DNA of 64,000 nucleotides from an uncultured bacterium. GTDB lineage: Bacteria; Elusimicrobiota; Elusimicrobia; Elusimicrobiales; Elusimicrobiaceae. Below, one piece after another: positions 1 through 7,701 of the stretch (within the stretch, counting starts at the first letter, position 1; each line of letters begins with the position of its first letter). A program made the position numbers and the translations under genes. Under the pieces are notes generated by a model. It ran no database searches. It was not told where the DNA came from and was given only the letters and a program-made list of their open reading frames with translations. The DNA is taken from the NCBI GenBank assembly GCA_949297775.1, contig CASFTM010000004.1:62001-126000 (forward strand), given 5' to 3'.

Positions 1-286
1 GGCGAACATGCCGGAAGATATACCGCTCTATGTTGGCGGTGGTTTTGTTCAAGGGGCGGGGACCGCCGGGCAAAATTTTACCCTGTACCACGCGCGCATT
101 ACGTAAAATTTCGGGGATCTTCTTTCCGCTCAGATTGGAAATAGCCGGCTGTGCCAGCGCTTTGTTGAGCGTTCCTTGGCCCATAAACTCCTTAGCCAAA
201 TTTTTTTGGGCTGCACAGGGGCGCGCTGCCCCTACCGTCCCCAACAACAAAAGGCCTGCCAAAATGTTGCACCACTGTTTATTCAT
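1..286 (-). CDS. Secreted protein, paralogue of the next gene (3' end outside window)
   Basis: Reading leftward from an ATG at 286 the frame stays open to the window edge, so only the first 95 or so codons are present. It starts with a signal peptide (MNKQWCNILAGLLLLGTVGA, cleavage near ARPCAA). At about residues 65-90 it has VVQGKILPGG followed by a proline, NIERYIF, which recurs almost exactly in the gene at 338-1477 (VVQGKILPGG, EIERYIF). The two are therefore tandem paralogues, 51 bp apart on the same strand and probably co-transcribed. No catalytic motif is visible in this part. By analogy the missing C-terminus may hold the receiver-like domain of its neighbour. The start has no strong Shine-Dalgarno. 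Function unknown. Confidence 0.75.
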   Translation of the reverse strand, partial: MNKQWCNILAGLLLLGTVGAARPCAAQKNLAKEFMGQGTLNKALAQPAISNLSGKKIPEILRNARVVQGKILPGGPRPLNKTTANIERYIFRHVR

Positions 287-337
287 AAACTGCCATTTGC
301 CCCGCACATACCGGTTCCGTTAACGGTGTATTGCCGT

Positions 338-1477
338 TTAGCGTTTCCAACCGTTGGTATCGCGGTAATAAAAATAGCTTTGCAGATTTTTCATAATCTG
401 CAACGGCCAATGACTGCCGTTTTCAAACATCATCGGCATAGATATCATTCCGTCAAACCCCATATCAAACAACCGCTTGCCCATTTTATTTTCTTCTTCA
501 AAAGCGGCCAAAGCGATAATAACGCCGGAAAACCCTTTTTTACGCAATTCACCGGTTAAATAGCAGCCGCCGCCGCCCGGTACAATAATGTCAGTCAAAA
601 TTACATCAAATTTTTTTCCGGCGTGCGTCACATCATACAGCAAAGCGGCCGTGTCTTCATAATACGCTATGTCCCAGCCCGGCAAGAATTTTCCGCTCAA
701 ATGCATTTGCCGCATGCGGGCAATAACGGACCAACGGTCGTTTAAGACTGCCATTTTAAGGCCAGGCGGCAGCTTTTCGGCCACCTGCCTCACCCGCACA
801 GCCCCGGGAAGCAAACCTTTCCAAGAAGCATCCTGATTAGCCTTAGGCGTATGCAGAAAAAATTCCACCCCGCGGTATTTTCTGTCCGCGCGTTGGTCCA
901 GGCTTTTCAGCCACATTCCGCGCATTGTCGGGCTGACGAGTTCCGCCGCATACGCCACATATTCCTGTGCGGCGCGGTAGGCCGGATCCGCGGATGATAT
1001 GACTGTTTTTAGCGAGGACAACTTTCCATTCATCCGGCTGATTTTTCCCATTAATTCCGCTTTCTCCACCGCGGACAGGGTGCGTTTTTCATCCTCTTTG
1101 CTTTGGTAGTACAAAAAAACATCCATTTCCTTCTTAAAATTCTGAAAGCTTTCCATTACTTGGTGGTATTCCGTTAATGCCTTTCTCATTTGGGCGGCGG
1201 TAGGCTCCTCCAAAAGCGTAATGCCCCGCAGCCGGGGGGTTGAGAAAATATAACGCTCTATTTCCGCCACTCCCTTGGACAACATAGGTTTCCCGCCCGG
1301 CAAAATTTTGCCTTGTACCACCCGGCAGGGAATACGGGCTTGACGGGCGGCCTGCGAAGAAAGCTGTTCCGCCGAGCGTTTTACACCTATTTGGGTAAGT
1401 TCCTGGATGATCCGGTGCTGCTGTGCGGCGCACGGATACGCCACACTAAACGACAATAACAAAAAGATCCATTTCAT
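338..1477 (-). CDS. Secreted protein with degenerate receiver-like C-terminal domain
   Basis: 379 aa, with AAGGAG 5 nt before the ATG. It starts with a signal peptide (MKWIFLLLSFSVAYPCAAQ), so export is predicted. The middle (about 85-180) is helical and charged. From about residue 245 the sequence resembles a response-regulator receiver: a hydrophobic strand ending in ND, FDVILTDIIVP with the Asp where the phospho-acceptor sits, VIIALAAF where a Thr is usual, and GFDGMISMPM where receivers have a Lys-Pro. The Thr and Lys are replaced, so normal phosphorylation switching is unlikely. Receivers are cytoplasmic, so one behind a signal peptide is odd. A paralogue follows directly downstream. The receiver assignment is my inference from motifs. 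The role is unknown. Confidence 0.75.
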   Translation of the reverse strand: MKWIFLLLSFSVAYPCAAQQHRIIQELTQIGVKRSAEQLSSQAARQARIPCRVVQGKILPGGKPMLSKGVAEIERYIFSTPRLRGITLLEEPTAAQMRKALTEYHQVMESFQNFKKEMDVFLYYQSKEDEKRTLSAVEKAELMGKISRMNGKLSSLKTVISSADPAYRAAQEYVAYAAELVSPTMRGMWLKSLDQRADRKYRGVEFFLHTPKANQDASWKGLLPGAVRVRQVAEKLPPGLKMAVLNDRWSVIARMRQMHLSGKFLPGWDIAYYEDTAALLYDVTHAGKKFDVILTDIIVPGGGGCYLTGELRKKGFSGVIIALAAFEEENKMGKRLFDMGFDGMISMPMMFENGSHWPLQIMKNLQSYFYYRDTNGWKR

Positions 1478-1587
1478 ACCGGCTCCTTGCCAAACATATA
1501 AATAAAAGGAATATCATTTAAAAAATAACAGAAATAAGAAGGAAGGACAAGGGTCAAAGGGCCTAAAAACAATTGGGCCCGGACCTA

Positions 1588-2649
1588 TCAGAGAAAAACG
1601 GAAAGGACTAAAAAATAACCCGCCATCAAGGTAAGGCCGGTCGGGACGGCAACAGCCGCCCATTCGCGGCTTTTAATGCCCAGTTTTTCAGCAGCAACGA
1701 TGTTGGGCAAATTGCCCTGCACCAGCATACTGCCAAAAGCCGCCAAACCAATGACCATATACACCAAGTCCTTTGACGAAATGGTCGGCACAATTTCAAT
1801 AGCGGCCAGCGTGGCGTTGTCAATAATAACCGAAACGGCATTTGCCAAAAACAATACTTTCCCGCCTAAATGCGTAATCGTGCTCTGGGCCAGCGGACGC
1901 AGCCCCGTGCTGATTAAGTTAAGCGCCGCCACGAACATATAGATATGCCAGGTGCGCCGCAGCATAGAGGCGTAAGTTTCTTTATCTTCGCGGATGTGCA
2001 TTTGCAGGGTAGTCCCGGCATTGCGGGCGCAATAGCCCGCCGCCGCGGACAGCAGCACAATGGCAGGCATAATCCACCAAAAGAAATGTTTAAGCAAAAA
2101 GAAGAAATCCGCATAATGCGGCGCGCCGGACAAAGCGTTGTTGATAATCAGGCCCAGCGGTTCCGCCAACGGCGTCAGCACCGCTCCCAAACCAATGGCA
2201 TAACACGCAAATACGGTAATACGCACTGTAGCCGTACGCTCTAAATTGACAACTTTCAACACTTCCGCCAACACCAGGGCGGATACTGTTACGCTGACCA
2301 GGGAAGAGGTCATTCCAAGCAAAAAAATCAGCAAGGCAAAGCTGTACCGCGGCTCCAATTTACGGAAAAACGCAAACAACACCCGGAAAATATACCGGGA
2401 ATAATTATTAAAAATAACGCTGACAACCAACACAATAAAAGCGACATTCACCGGGTAGTTGAGCGTTTCGTAGATAAACTGCGTGCTCCAGCCGCCGCTT
2501 ACCGTTACCGCCGCCGCCCCAACAGCCAGCAGAAACAGCTCCAAGTGGCTTTCCACCCAGCGCGAAGCCAACGGCCACACCAACAGGTTTACCGCCACTA
2601 TACCCAACAATACATTTACCCACCAAGGGGTTACCGCCAGACTTTCCAT
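1588..2649 (-). CDS. DUF1646-family predicted cation transporter
   Basis: 353 aa, almost entirely hydrophobic, with about ten membrane segments. The conserved-looking stretches GMTSSLVSVTVSAL (about 112-126) and IGLGAVLTPLAEPLG (about 150-164), and the internal symmetry of two halves, fit the DUF1646 family of predicted cation transporters, related to ion-transporter-superfamily folds. Substrate is unknown. There is no Shine-Dalgarno. A TAAAAT hexamer at 2656-2661 lies exactly 6 nt before the ATG, so the transcript is probably leaderless. It stands alone: the gene downstream on the strand (338-1477) has its own ribosome site 110 bp away. Family call is fairly secure, function is not. Confidence 0.8.
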   Translation of the reverse strand: MESLAVTPWWVNVLLGIVAVNLLVWPLASRWVESHLELFLLAVGAAAVTVSGGWSTQFIYETLNYPVNVAFIVLVVSVIFNNYSRYIFRVLFAFFRKLEPRYSFALLIFLLGMTSSLVSVTVSALVLAEVLKVVNLERTATVRITVFACYAIGLGAVLTPLAEPLGLIINNALSGAPHYADFFFLLKHFFWWIMPAIVLLSAAAGYCARNAGTTLQMHIREDKETYASMLRRTWHIYMFVAALNLISTGLRPLAQSTITHLGGKVLFLANAVSVIIDNATLAAIEIVPTISSKDLVYMVIGLAAFGSMLVQGNLPNIVAAEKLGIKSREWAAVAVPTGLTLMAGYFLVLSVFL

Positions 2650-2655
2650 AATTAT

Positions 2656-2661
2656 ATTTTA
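2656..2661 (-). promoter_or_regulatory. -10 box of a probable leaderless promoter
   Basis: On the minus strand TAAAAT is followed by 6 nt and then the ATG at 2649, which places transcription start at or beside the start codon. No clear -35 was found at 17 bp. Confidence 0.5.
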
Positions 2662-2707
2662 CAAAAACCGGGTTTCTTCCGTCCGAAGGATTTTTGTTTA
2701 AACGACA

Positions 2708-2736
2708 TTGAGCCATAAAAAAAATTGTAGTAAAAT
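2708..2736 (+). promoter_or_regulatory. Sigma-70-type promoter for the Lys/Ala-rich gene
   Basis: TTGAGC (2708-2713), a 17-bp spacer, TAAAAT (2731-2736). The start codon at 2774 follows a strong AAAGGAG site. Confidence 0.65.
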
Positions 2737-2773
2737 ACAAAGGTAAGATATTTTAGGGAAAAAGGAGATAAAA

Positions 2774-3301
2774 ATGAAAAAAATCATTGTACTCGCTTTT
2801 GCACTTACGATGGGTGCCGCGTGGCCGACCAGCCTCCAAGCGGCAGACGACTGCGGTTGTGCCGCGGGAGATGTGGCCTGCATTAATAATTGCACCCTCT
2901 CCAAAATTACCGCTTTGAGAAAAAACATCCAAAGCCATAAAGAAGCCGCTATCGCTAAAATCAAAGAAGCTAAAGCCGCGGCCGAAGCCAACACGGACGC
3001 CAAAGCGCAGTTAGAAGAATCCAAGGCAAACGCCAAAGCCCAGGCTAAAGCGGCCAAAGAACAAGCCAAAGCCGAAGCAGAAGCCGCCAAAGAACAAGCT
3101 AAAGCGGCCAAAGAACAAGCCAAAGCCGAAGCAGAAGCCAAAAAAGCTGCCTTAAAACAAGCCAAAGAAGATGCCAAGGCCAAAGCCAAAGCGGAAAAAG
3201 AAGCTGCTGAGGCTAAAAAAGCTGAAGCCAAACAAGCCGCTAAAGACGCTAAAGAAGCCTTAAAAGCGGAAAAAGAAGCTTGGAAAGCACTCGGCAAATA
3301 A
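2774..3301 (+). CDS. Secreted Lys/Ala/Glu-rich helical protein
   Basis: 175 aa with a good ribosome site (AAGGAG, 6 nt spacing) and promoter. A signal peptide (about 1-24, ending LQAAD) is followed by a short Cys-containing head with four Cys within residues 26-41 (DCGC, VACINNC). From about residue 45 to the end it is one uninterrupted helix built of Ala, Lys, Glu and Gln, with near-repeats such as AKAAKEQAKAEAEA occurring twice in tandem. There is no hydrophobic heptad pattern strong enough to call a classical coiled coil, and the composition resembles single-alpha-helix or TolA-like spacer segments. Ends in a clear terminator. Possibly an envelope spacer or nucleic-acid-binding protein. 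Function unknown. Confidence 0.85.
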   Translation: MKKIIVLAFALTMGAAWPTSLQAADDCGCAAGDVACINNCTLSKITALRKNIQSHKEAAIAKIKEAKAAAEANTDAKAQLEESKANAKAQAKAAKEQAKAEAEAAKEQAKAAKEQAKAEAEAKKAALKQAKEDAKAKAKAEKEAAEAKKAEAKQAAKDAKEALKAEKEAWKALGK

Positions 3302-3317
3302 GTATTTATTGGGAAAC

Positions 3318-3348
3318 AAAAACCCGCCTTCTTTGAGGGCGGGTTTTT
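3318..3348. terminator. Rho-independent terminator
   Basis: Stem AAAAACCCGCC / GGCGGGTTTTT with a 9-nt loop and T-runs on both strands. It serves the gene ending at 3301 and could also act on the opposing transcript ending at 3477. Confidence 0.85.
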
Positions 3349-3476
3349 GTTGTCAAACCGTCTGGAATACCGGCCGTTTCTAAACGCCAAAATGCTATTT
3401 GCCAAGCCAAAGGCTCCCGCAAATTGATTTATTCCAAAGCACCCTTTGTAAAAAAGGCAGGAGCGGCAAGGAAACT

Positions 3477-4571
3477 TTACAATCCGGCGGCAACATCTTC
3501 TTCAGCAGGCACTTGTACTGCCGGTGGAGGCACCGGAACGGCAGAGAGATTAGTTCCACCCGTTGGAGCAGTCGAGTTCTGCGGTACGGAACCCGCCGCA
3601 GTCTCCTCGGCAACCGTTTTTCCTGAGGCCGGCATTTCCGCCCCGGAGGCAGCAGACCCCGCGGGGGCAGAGCCTTCGTTCCCGACGGGTACAGTTGTCT
3701 GCGGCAAAATGGAATCCGCTTGCAGGGGTTTCTCATCCACGGGAGAAAGCGCTTCACGTGCCGGGGCATCCATTTCTGCGGTGGCAGCATTCCCTCCCGT
3801 CGCAAAATTGTTACTTCCAGCCGCCCGTTCTTCCGCAGGGACATCCTCCGGGGGCTGGCAATCCCCCCACGGATCTGCAATCCACTGACCGGTTGAAGTA
3901 TCGCATGAAAAACCGCGGCTCTGAGTGCCCCCTTGCGGACAAGGCTGTTGCTGGGGAGCCGGGCGCGGACCGGAGACGGCGGAGCAGTCGCACGTCAGCG
4001 GAATGCTGCAAGAGCCCCATTCGCTCCAAGTGTTTGTTTCCGGGTCGCAAGTACGGGCTTGCTGCCCTTTTTCCTGACAGCCGCAAGGACGGACATTTTC
4101 CCCCTGACACAACGGTTCTTTTTTAACCGCCGAACATTCCTCTCCAGAGTGATAATCGGCCCGGGCCGTTAAATCGGAGCAAGAAGGATATTCTTTCCCC
4201 AGCCGCTGGCAAGCGTCGCGGTCTTCGCAACATAGCCGTCCGTCTTCATAGGACGGCATTTGCAACACATACCCATACCCGCCTTTTCGCCGGGCTGCTA
4301 TACCTGTAGGAAGCAATTCATAGGTAAAGTGTTTGTCCTCTCGTTGGGACAGAATCCCCGGCAAAGAAGCAAAATCCATACTATACTGGTTTTCCTGCAC
4401 ACAACGTCCTTCTTGTTCGGAACGATATTGAGCCAACACCGCCTCGGCGCTTTGCGCATTACGCTGTTCCAGCACCTTGTATACGCGAGGCAAAGCCACC
4501 GCAGCCGCCAGCCCCAGCACCACTACGGTAATTAACAAATCAGGCAAGGAAAAAGCTTTTTTATTTGGCAT
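3477..4571 (-). CDS. Type IV pilin-like protein with Cys-rich domain and Pro/Ala-rich tail
   Basis: 364 aa, far longer than the usual 120-190 aa of pilins. The N-terminus KKAFSLPDLL then a hydrophobic helix (VVVLGLAAAVALP) matches a prepilin signal in a variant form: Ala instead of Gly before the cut and Asp instead of Glu at position 5. Residues about 90-220 hold some 20 cysteines, several in pairs (CC, CDCS, CGCQ), with a WSEWGSC stretch resembling a thrombospondin type 1 motif. From about 240 to the end the chain is Pro/Ala/Glu/Thr-rich and looks disordered. It is probably a minor or modified pseudopilin displayed at the cell surface. The promoter at 4609-4636 carries a perfect palindrome. 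No pilus assembly genes are close. Confidence 0.8.
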   Translation of the reverse strand: MPNKKAFSLPDLLITVVVLGLAAAVALPRVYKVLEQRNAQSAEAVLAQYRSEQEGRCVQENQYSMDFASLPGILSQREDKHFTYELLPTGIAARRKGGYGYVLQMPSYEDGRLCCEDRDACQRLGKEYPSCSDLTARADYHSGEECSAVKKEPLCQGENVRPCGCQEKGQQARTCDPETNTWSEWGSCSIPLTCDCSAVSGPRPAPQQQPCPQGGTQSRGFSCDTSTGQWIADPWGDCQPPEDVPAEERAAGSNNFATGGNAATAEMDAPAREALSPVDEKPLQADSILPQTTVPVGNEGSAPAGSAASGAEMPASGKTVAEETAAGSVPQNSTAPTGGTNLSAVPVPPPAVQVPAEEDVAAGL

Positions 4572-4608
4572 AGTCTTCTCCCGGGCTACTCAGATCCCTT
4601 TTTCTTAT

Positions 4609-4636
4609 AGTATACATTGCAGGATAAAAGAAGCAA
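4609..4636 (-). promoter_or_regulatory. Promoter of the Cys-rich pilin-like gene
   Basis: On the minus strand TTGCTT (4636-4631), a 16-bp spacer and TATACT (4614-4609). The -35 box is the centre of the inverted repeat at 4622-4647. Confidence 0.65.
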
Positions 4637-4647
4637 GTCTTTTATCC
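4622..4647. promoter_or_regulatory. Perfect 10-bp inverted repeat over the -35 box (candidate operator)
   Basis: GGATAAAAGA, 6 nt, TCTTTTATCC. The 6-nt centre is the -35 hexamer of the minus-strand promoter. It could bind a dimeric regulator. It is also hairpin-forming, but lies upstream of the predicted transcription start, so an RNA role for this gene is less likely. Confidence 0.5.
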
Positions 4648-4660
4648 TTTTCCTGCATAT

Positions 4661-4695
4661 AAAAAGCTCCGCCTGTTAAACAGGCGGAGCTTTTT
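4661..4695 (-). terminator. Rho-independent terminator of the mntP-like pair
   Basis: A 15-bp perfect stem (AAAAAGCTCCGCCTG / CAGGCGGAGCTTTTT) with a 5-nt loop and a T-run, 15 bp after the gene ending at 4710. Confidence 0.9.
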
Positions 4696-4709
4696 ATTTA
4701 AAAAACTTA

Positions 4710-5267
4710 TTAAATAATAATCATCTTTACAGCCATTACAATCAAAATCAGACCGGCCACCAACTCAATTCTTTTGCTGGCCACTGTTTTGGACGTTTTC
4801 TTGCCCAGGTGGAACCCTCCCAGCGTCATCAGGAACGAAATAATCACCAGCAGCACCGCCGGCAGCAGGAAAGATTTGTCCATCGTTTCCATAGCGTATC
4901 CCACCAAAAAGGCATTCATCCCAAATATGGCAGACACTTGGATTAATTTGCGGGTATTGTCCGCATCCACACTGCTAAAGCTGGGCGATTTTTCAATAGA
5001 TTCCAACATAAATTTAATTCCCAGCAGCAACAAAAAGGCAAAAGCCACCCAGTTATTGGCAAAGTGCACCCACCCGCGGAAAAAAATCATACTCAGCAGA
5101 TATCCCGCCGCAAACAGCAATACGTTAAATCCCGTAAAAAACAACGCCAATTTTATGGAAAAAATACTTTTCTTTTCAGACGTCATTTTCATAGCAGACA
5201 TATTGGCAGAAACCATATTATCCACACCAATACACAAGAAAATAATCATCACGGAAATAATGCCCAT
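4710..5267 (-). CDS. MntP-like (DUF204) membrane protein, divergent copy
   Basis: 185 aa. Start chosen at the ATG 5267 because GGAGG lies 7 nt before it; an upstream in-frame ATG (5318) would overlap the preceding gene and lacks a ribosome site. About six membrane segments in two similar halves match the MntP/DUF204 manganese-exporter fold. The first half keeps the acidic intramembrane motif (CIGVDNMVSA), but in the second half the equivalent residue is Asn (FGMNAFLVG), whereas MntP proteins normally have Asp in both. It lies 28 bp after a second MntP-like gene, so they may form a heterodimer or have different ion choices. The transporter class is fairly secure. The ion is inferred. Confidence 0.75.
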   Translation of the reverse strand: MGIISVMIIFLCIGVDNMVSANMSAMKMTSEKKSIFSIKLALFFTGFNVLLFAAGYLLSMIFFRGWVHFANNWVAFAFLLLLGIKFMLESIEKSPSFSSVDADNTRKLIQVSAIFGMNAFLVGYAMETMDKSFLLPAVLLVIISFLMTLGGFHLGKKTSKTVASKRIELVAGLILIVMAVKMIII

Positions 5268-5295
5268 AGCCGGACCTCCATTTAGATACAAAATT

Positions 5296-5862
5296 CTACC
5301 AAATGCCCACACCTTCAAGCAACAACTTCATTCCAATCAGTATCAGTACTGCCCCGCCTAAAGCTTCCATCACTTTTCCGAACTTCCGTCCCAAGTAGGC
5401 CCCTACATAAAATCCACTCCAGCTGGTTATAAACACACAGGCCGCCAACATCAATACGGTAGCCCAAAAAGGCGCCGCCGTAAACGCCAAGCCCATCCCT
5501 ACTAGCAGCGCATCCAAACTGGTTGCTACCGCCAAGACACACAGCGTTTTAAAAGAGTGCAAAGTACATACATCTGTTTCCGGTTGGTTTTGGCGGGATT
5601 CTTTCACCATACGCACCCCGATAAAAACCAAAATGATAAAGGCAATCCAATGGTCCACTGCACCAATATATTTGCCCACGCCCGCGCCGCACAGCCAACC
5701 GCCGGAAAACATCAAAAAATGCGCCGCGGCAAACAGCGCACTCACTTTAAAAATGTACGATTTGGCAATGGCTTCGTGATGGGAACAACCCGAAGCGATG
5801 GTAACGGCCCAGTTGTCCATAGATAACCCCAAAGCCACCAACAACGAAGAAAGTATATTCAT
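5296..5862 (-). CDS. mntP: MntP-like putative manganese efflux protein
   Basis: 188 aa with six predicted membrane segments, the usual MntP length. Both halves carry the acidic motif (GLSMDNWAV at about 12-20 and ATSLDALLVG at about 110-119), as in characterised MntP proteins that export Mn2+. A second, altered MntP-like gene follows 28 bp downstream in the same operon, which ends in the terminator at 4661-4695. No Shine-Dalgarno is visible. An extended -10 (TGTTATCAT) sits 7 nt before the ATG, suggesting leaderless expression. No mntP riboswitch is apparent between this gene and the divergent serine dehydratase (48 bp). Confidence 0.8.
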   Translation of the reverse strand: MNILSSLLVALGLSMDNWAVTIASGCSHHEAIAKSYIFKVSALFAAAHFLMFSGGWLCGAGVGKYIGAVDHWIAFIILVFIGVRMVKESRQNQPETDVCTLHSFKTLCVLAVATSLDALLVGMGLAFTAAPFWATVLMLAACVFITSWSGFYVGAYLGRKFGKVMEALGGAVLILIGMKLLLEGVGIW

Positions 5863-5869
5863 ATTAAAT

Positions 5870-5878
5870 ATGATAACA
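5870..5878 (-). promoter_or_regulatory. Extended -10 of a probable leaderless promoter
   Basis: TGTTATCAT on the minus strand, 7 nt before the ATG at 5862. Confidence 0.55.
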
Positions 5879-5909
5879 TTTTTATATATTACCGTATTGA
5901 GGGAAAACT

Positions 5910-7142
5910 ATGGAATCGCTACGAGAACTCTATAAAATTGGAATGGGCCCTTCCAGCAGCCATACCATGGGCCCGCGCAAAGCAGCTGATGCTTTTAACC
6001 GTACGTACCCACAAGCAGCCAGTTTCAGAGCCATTTTATACGGGTCTTTGGCTGCTACCGGGAAAGGACACCTGACCGATTTCACCCTCAAAGAAGCTTT
6101 TTACCCCAAACCGCTGGAAATTGAATGGGACTATACTACCCTGATGCCCAAACATCCCAATGCGCTGCGCCTGCAGGCCTTGGACCAAGCCGGGCACATC
6201 ATTGCAGAGAAGGTGGTCTACAGCATTGGCGGCGGCGCAATCCGTGACGAAGAAACCTTTGGTCAACAACTCAACGATGTATATCCGCACCATTCCATGG
6301 CGGAAATTTTGGATTACACGTCCCAAAAACGGATGTTGCTGTGGGAATATGTGGAAGAATGTGAAGGAACTGATATTTGGAACTACTTAGAAACCGTTTG
6401 GAAAACAATGCAGGCTACTATTAAACGCGGATTGGAAAAACGGGGTGTGCTGCCAGGCTCGCTCAATTTAGAGAGGAAGGCTCGGCGTTATCTTTATAAG
6501 GCGGAAAATTCCCCCCGCTACCTGCGCCGCATCAACAATTTGTTCTCCTACGCACTGGCCTGCGCAGAAGAAAACGCTTCCGGCGGCATAGTCGTTACCG
6601 CCCCTACCTGTGGTTCCTGCGGGGTGGTTCCCGCCGTTTGCCGGCTGATACAAGAAGTTTGCGAATTTGAAGACAATACCATCATCCGCGCGCTTGCCAC
6701 CGCAAGCCTGTTTGGCAATATGGCGAAAGCCAACGCATCCATTTCCGGAGCTGAAGTCGGCTGCCAAGGAGAAGTGGGCGTTGCCTGCGCCATGGCGGCG
6801 GCAGCCACTTGCCAGTTGGAAGGCGGGGACAACCGGCGTATCGCCTACGCAGCAGAAATGGGGCTGGAACACCACTTGGGGCTCACGTGTGACCCGGTGG
6901 ACGGATTGGTACAAATACCGTGTATAGAACGCAACGCGCTGGCGGCCTCGCGCGCGCTGGACTGCGCCACCTATGCCTTAATGTCCGATGGAGACAACCG
7001 TGTTTCTTACGATGACGTCCTAGCTACCATGATGCAAACCGGCCTGGATATGAATAAAGATTACCGCGAAACCGCCCGCGGCGGTTTGGCACGGTTCTTT
7101 AAAGAAAAAGTTTTACACCTAAAAAAGGGGGACGCTAAATGA
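5910..7142 (+). CDS. sdaA: L-serine dehydratase, single-chain Fe-S type
   Basis: 410 aa. Deaminates L-serine to pyruvate and ammonia in the cytoplasm. The N-terminal beta domain begins with the typical GMGPSSSHTMGPR (about 11-23). The alpha domain (about 150-410) has APTCGSCGVVPAV, GAEVGCQGEVGVAC and TCDPVDGLVQIPC, which hold the cysteines that ligate the oxygen-sensitive [4Fe-4S] cluster. The beta-alpha fusion order is that of SdaA/SdaB. GAGGGA precedes the ATG. It overlaps the nitroreductase gene by 4 bp (ATGA) and shares its terminator, so the two are one operon. Oxygen sensitivity fits the anaerobic gene set of the window. Confidence 0.93.
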   Translation: MESLRELYKIGMGPSSSHTMGPRKAADAFNRTYPQAASFRAILYGSLAATGKGHLTDFTLKEAFYPKPLEIEWDYTTLMPKHPNALRLQALDQAGHIIAEKVVYSIGGGAIRDEETFGQQLNDVYPHHSMAEILDYTSQKRMLLWEYVEECEGTDIWNYLETVWKTMQATIKRGLEKRGVLPGSLNLERKARRYLYKAENSPRYLRRINNLFSYALACAEENASGGIVVTAPTCGSCGVVPAVCRLIQEVCEFEDNTIIRALATASLFGNMAKANASISGAEVGCQGEVGVACAMAAAATCQLEGGDNRRIAYAAEMGLEHHLGLTCDPVDGLVQIPCIERNALAASRALDCATYALMSDGDNRVSYDDVLATMMQTGLDMNKDYRETARGGLARFFKEKVLHLKKGDAK

Positions 7143-7648
7143 AAGTAATGGAAGCTATCTTAAAAAGAAGAAGTATCCGGCAGTTTACCAACCAACCCAT
7201 CGCTAAAGACGATTTGACTACGCTCCTGCGGGCCGCCATGATGGCCCCTACGGCGCGCAACTGCCAAGAATGGGAATTTATAGTGGTACACAACAAGGAA
7301 ACATTCAAAAAAATGATGCACGTGCACCCGTATGCCAAAATGCTGGAACAGGCGGACTGCGCGATTGTCGTCTGCGGCAACATCCAGCGCGAACACGCCC
7401 CAGGCTATTGGATGGCAGACTGCGGGGCGGCTACGCAAAATATTCTGCTGGCGGCCACCGCTTTGGGTATTGGAAGCGTATGGCTGGGCGTCTACCCCAA
7501 CGAAGAACGGATGAACGGCCTGGCCCAAATACTGGGCTTGCCCGATTATGTAAAACCGCTTAACATCATTGCGCTGGGATACCCCAACGAACAAAAAGAA
7601 GAAGTGGACCGCTTTGACCCTGCCAAAATACACGCAGAAAAATGGTAA
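7139..7648 (+). CDS. Nitroreductase-family flavoprotein
   Basis: 169 aa. The start RRSIRQFTNQPI, the central AAMMAPTARNCQEWEF (FMN-binding region), and LAATALGIGSVWLG are typical of the small FMN-dependent nitroreductase family, which uses NAD(P)H to reduce nitro compounds, quinones or flavins. The length is that of the short, single-domain members. It is translationally coupled to the serine dehydratase (ATGA overlap) and followed by the terminator at 7653-7682. The physiological electron acceptor cannot be told from sequence. Confidence 0.9.
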   Translation: MKVMEAILKRRSIRQFTNQPIAKDDLTTLLRAAMMAPTARNCQEWEFIVVHNKETFKKMMHVHPYAKMLEQADCAIVVCGNIQREHAPGYWMADCGAATQNILLAATALGIGSVWLGVYPNEERMNGLAQILGLPDYVKPLNIIALGYPNEQKEEVDRFDPAKIHAEKW

Positions 7649-7652
7649 TATC

Positions 7653-7682
7653 AAAAGGAGCCGCCCTGGCGGCTCCTTTTTT
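7653..7682 (+). terminator. Rho-independent terminator of the serine dehydratase operon
   Basis: GGAGCCGCC / GGCGGCTCC with A and T flanks, ending in six Ts. It lies inside the longest possible frame of the next gene, which supports that gene starting later, at 7702. Confidence 0.85.
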
Positions 7683-7701
7683 ACATACGAGGGTTATTCT
7701 T

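Noticed and set aside
2698-3405. 235-codon open frame on the minus strand, rich in Ala/Ser/Leu
   Set aside because: It is the antisense of the Lys/Ala-rich gene at 2774-3301; low-complexity GC-skewed codons keep it open. It has no ribosome site.
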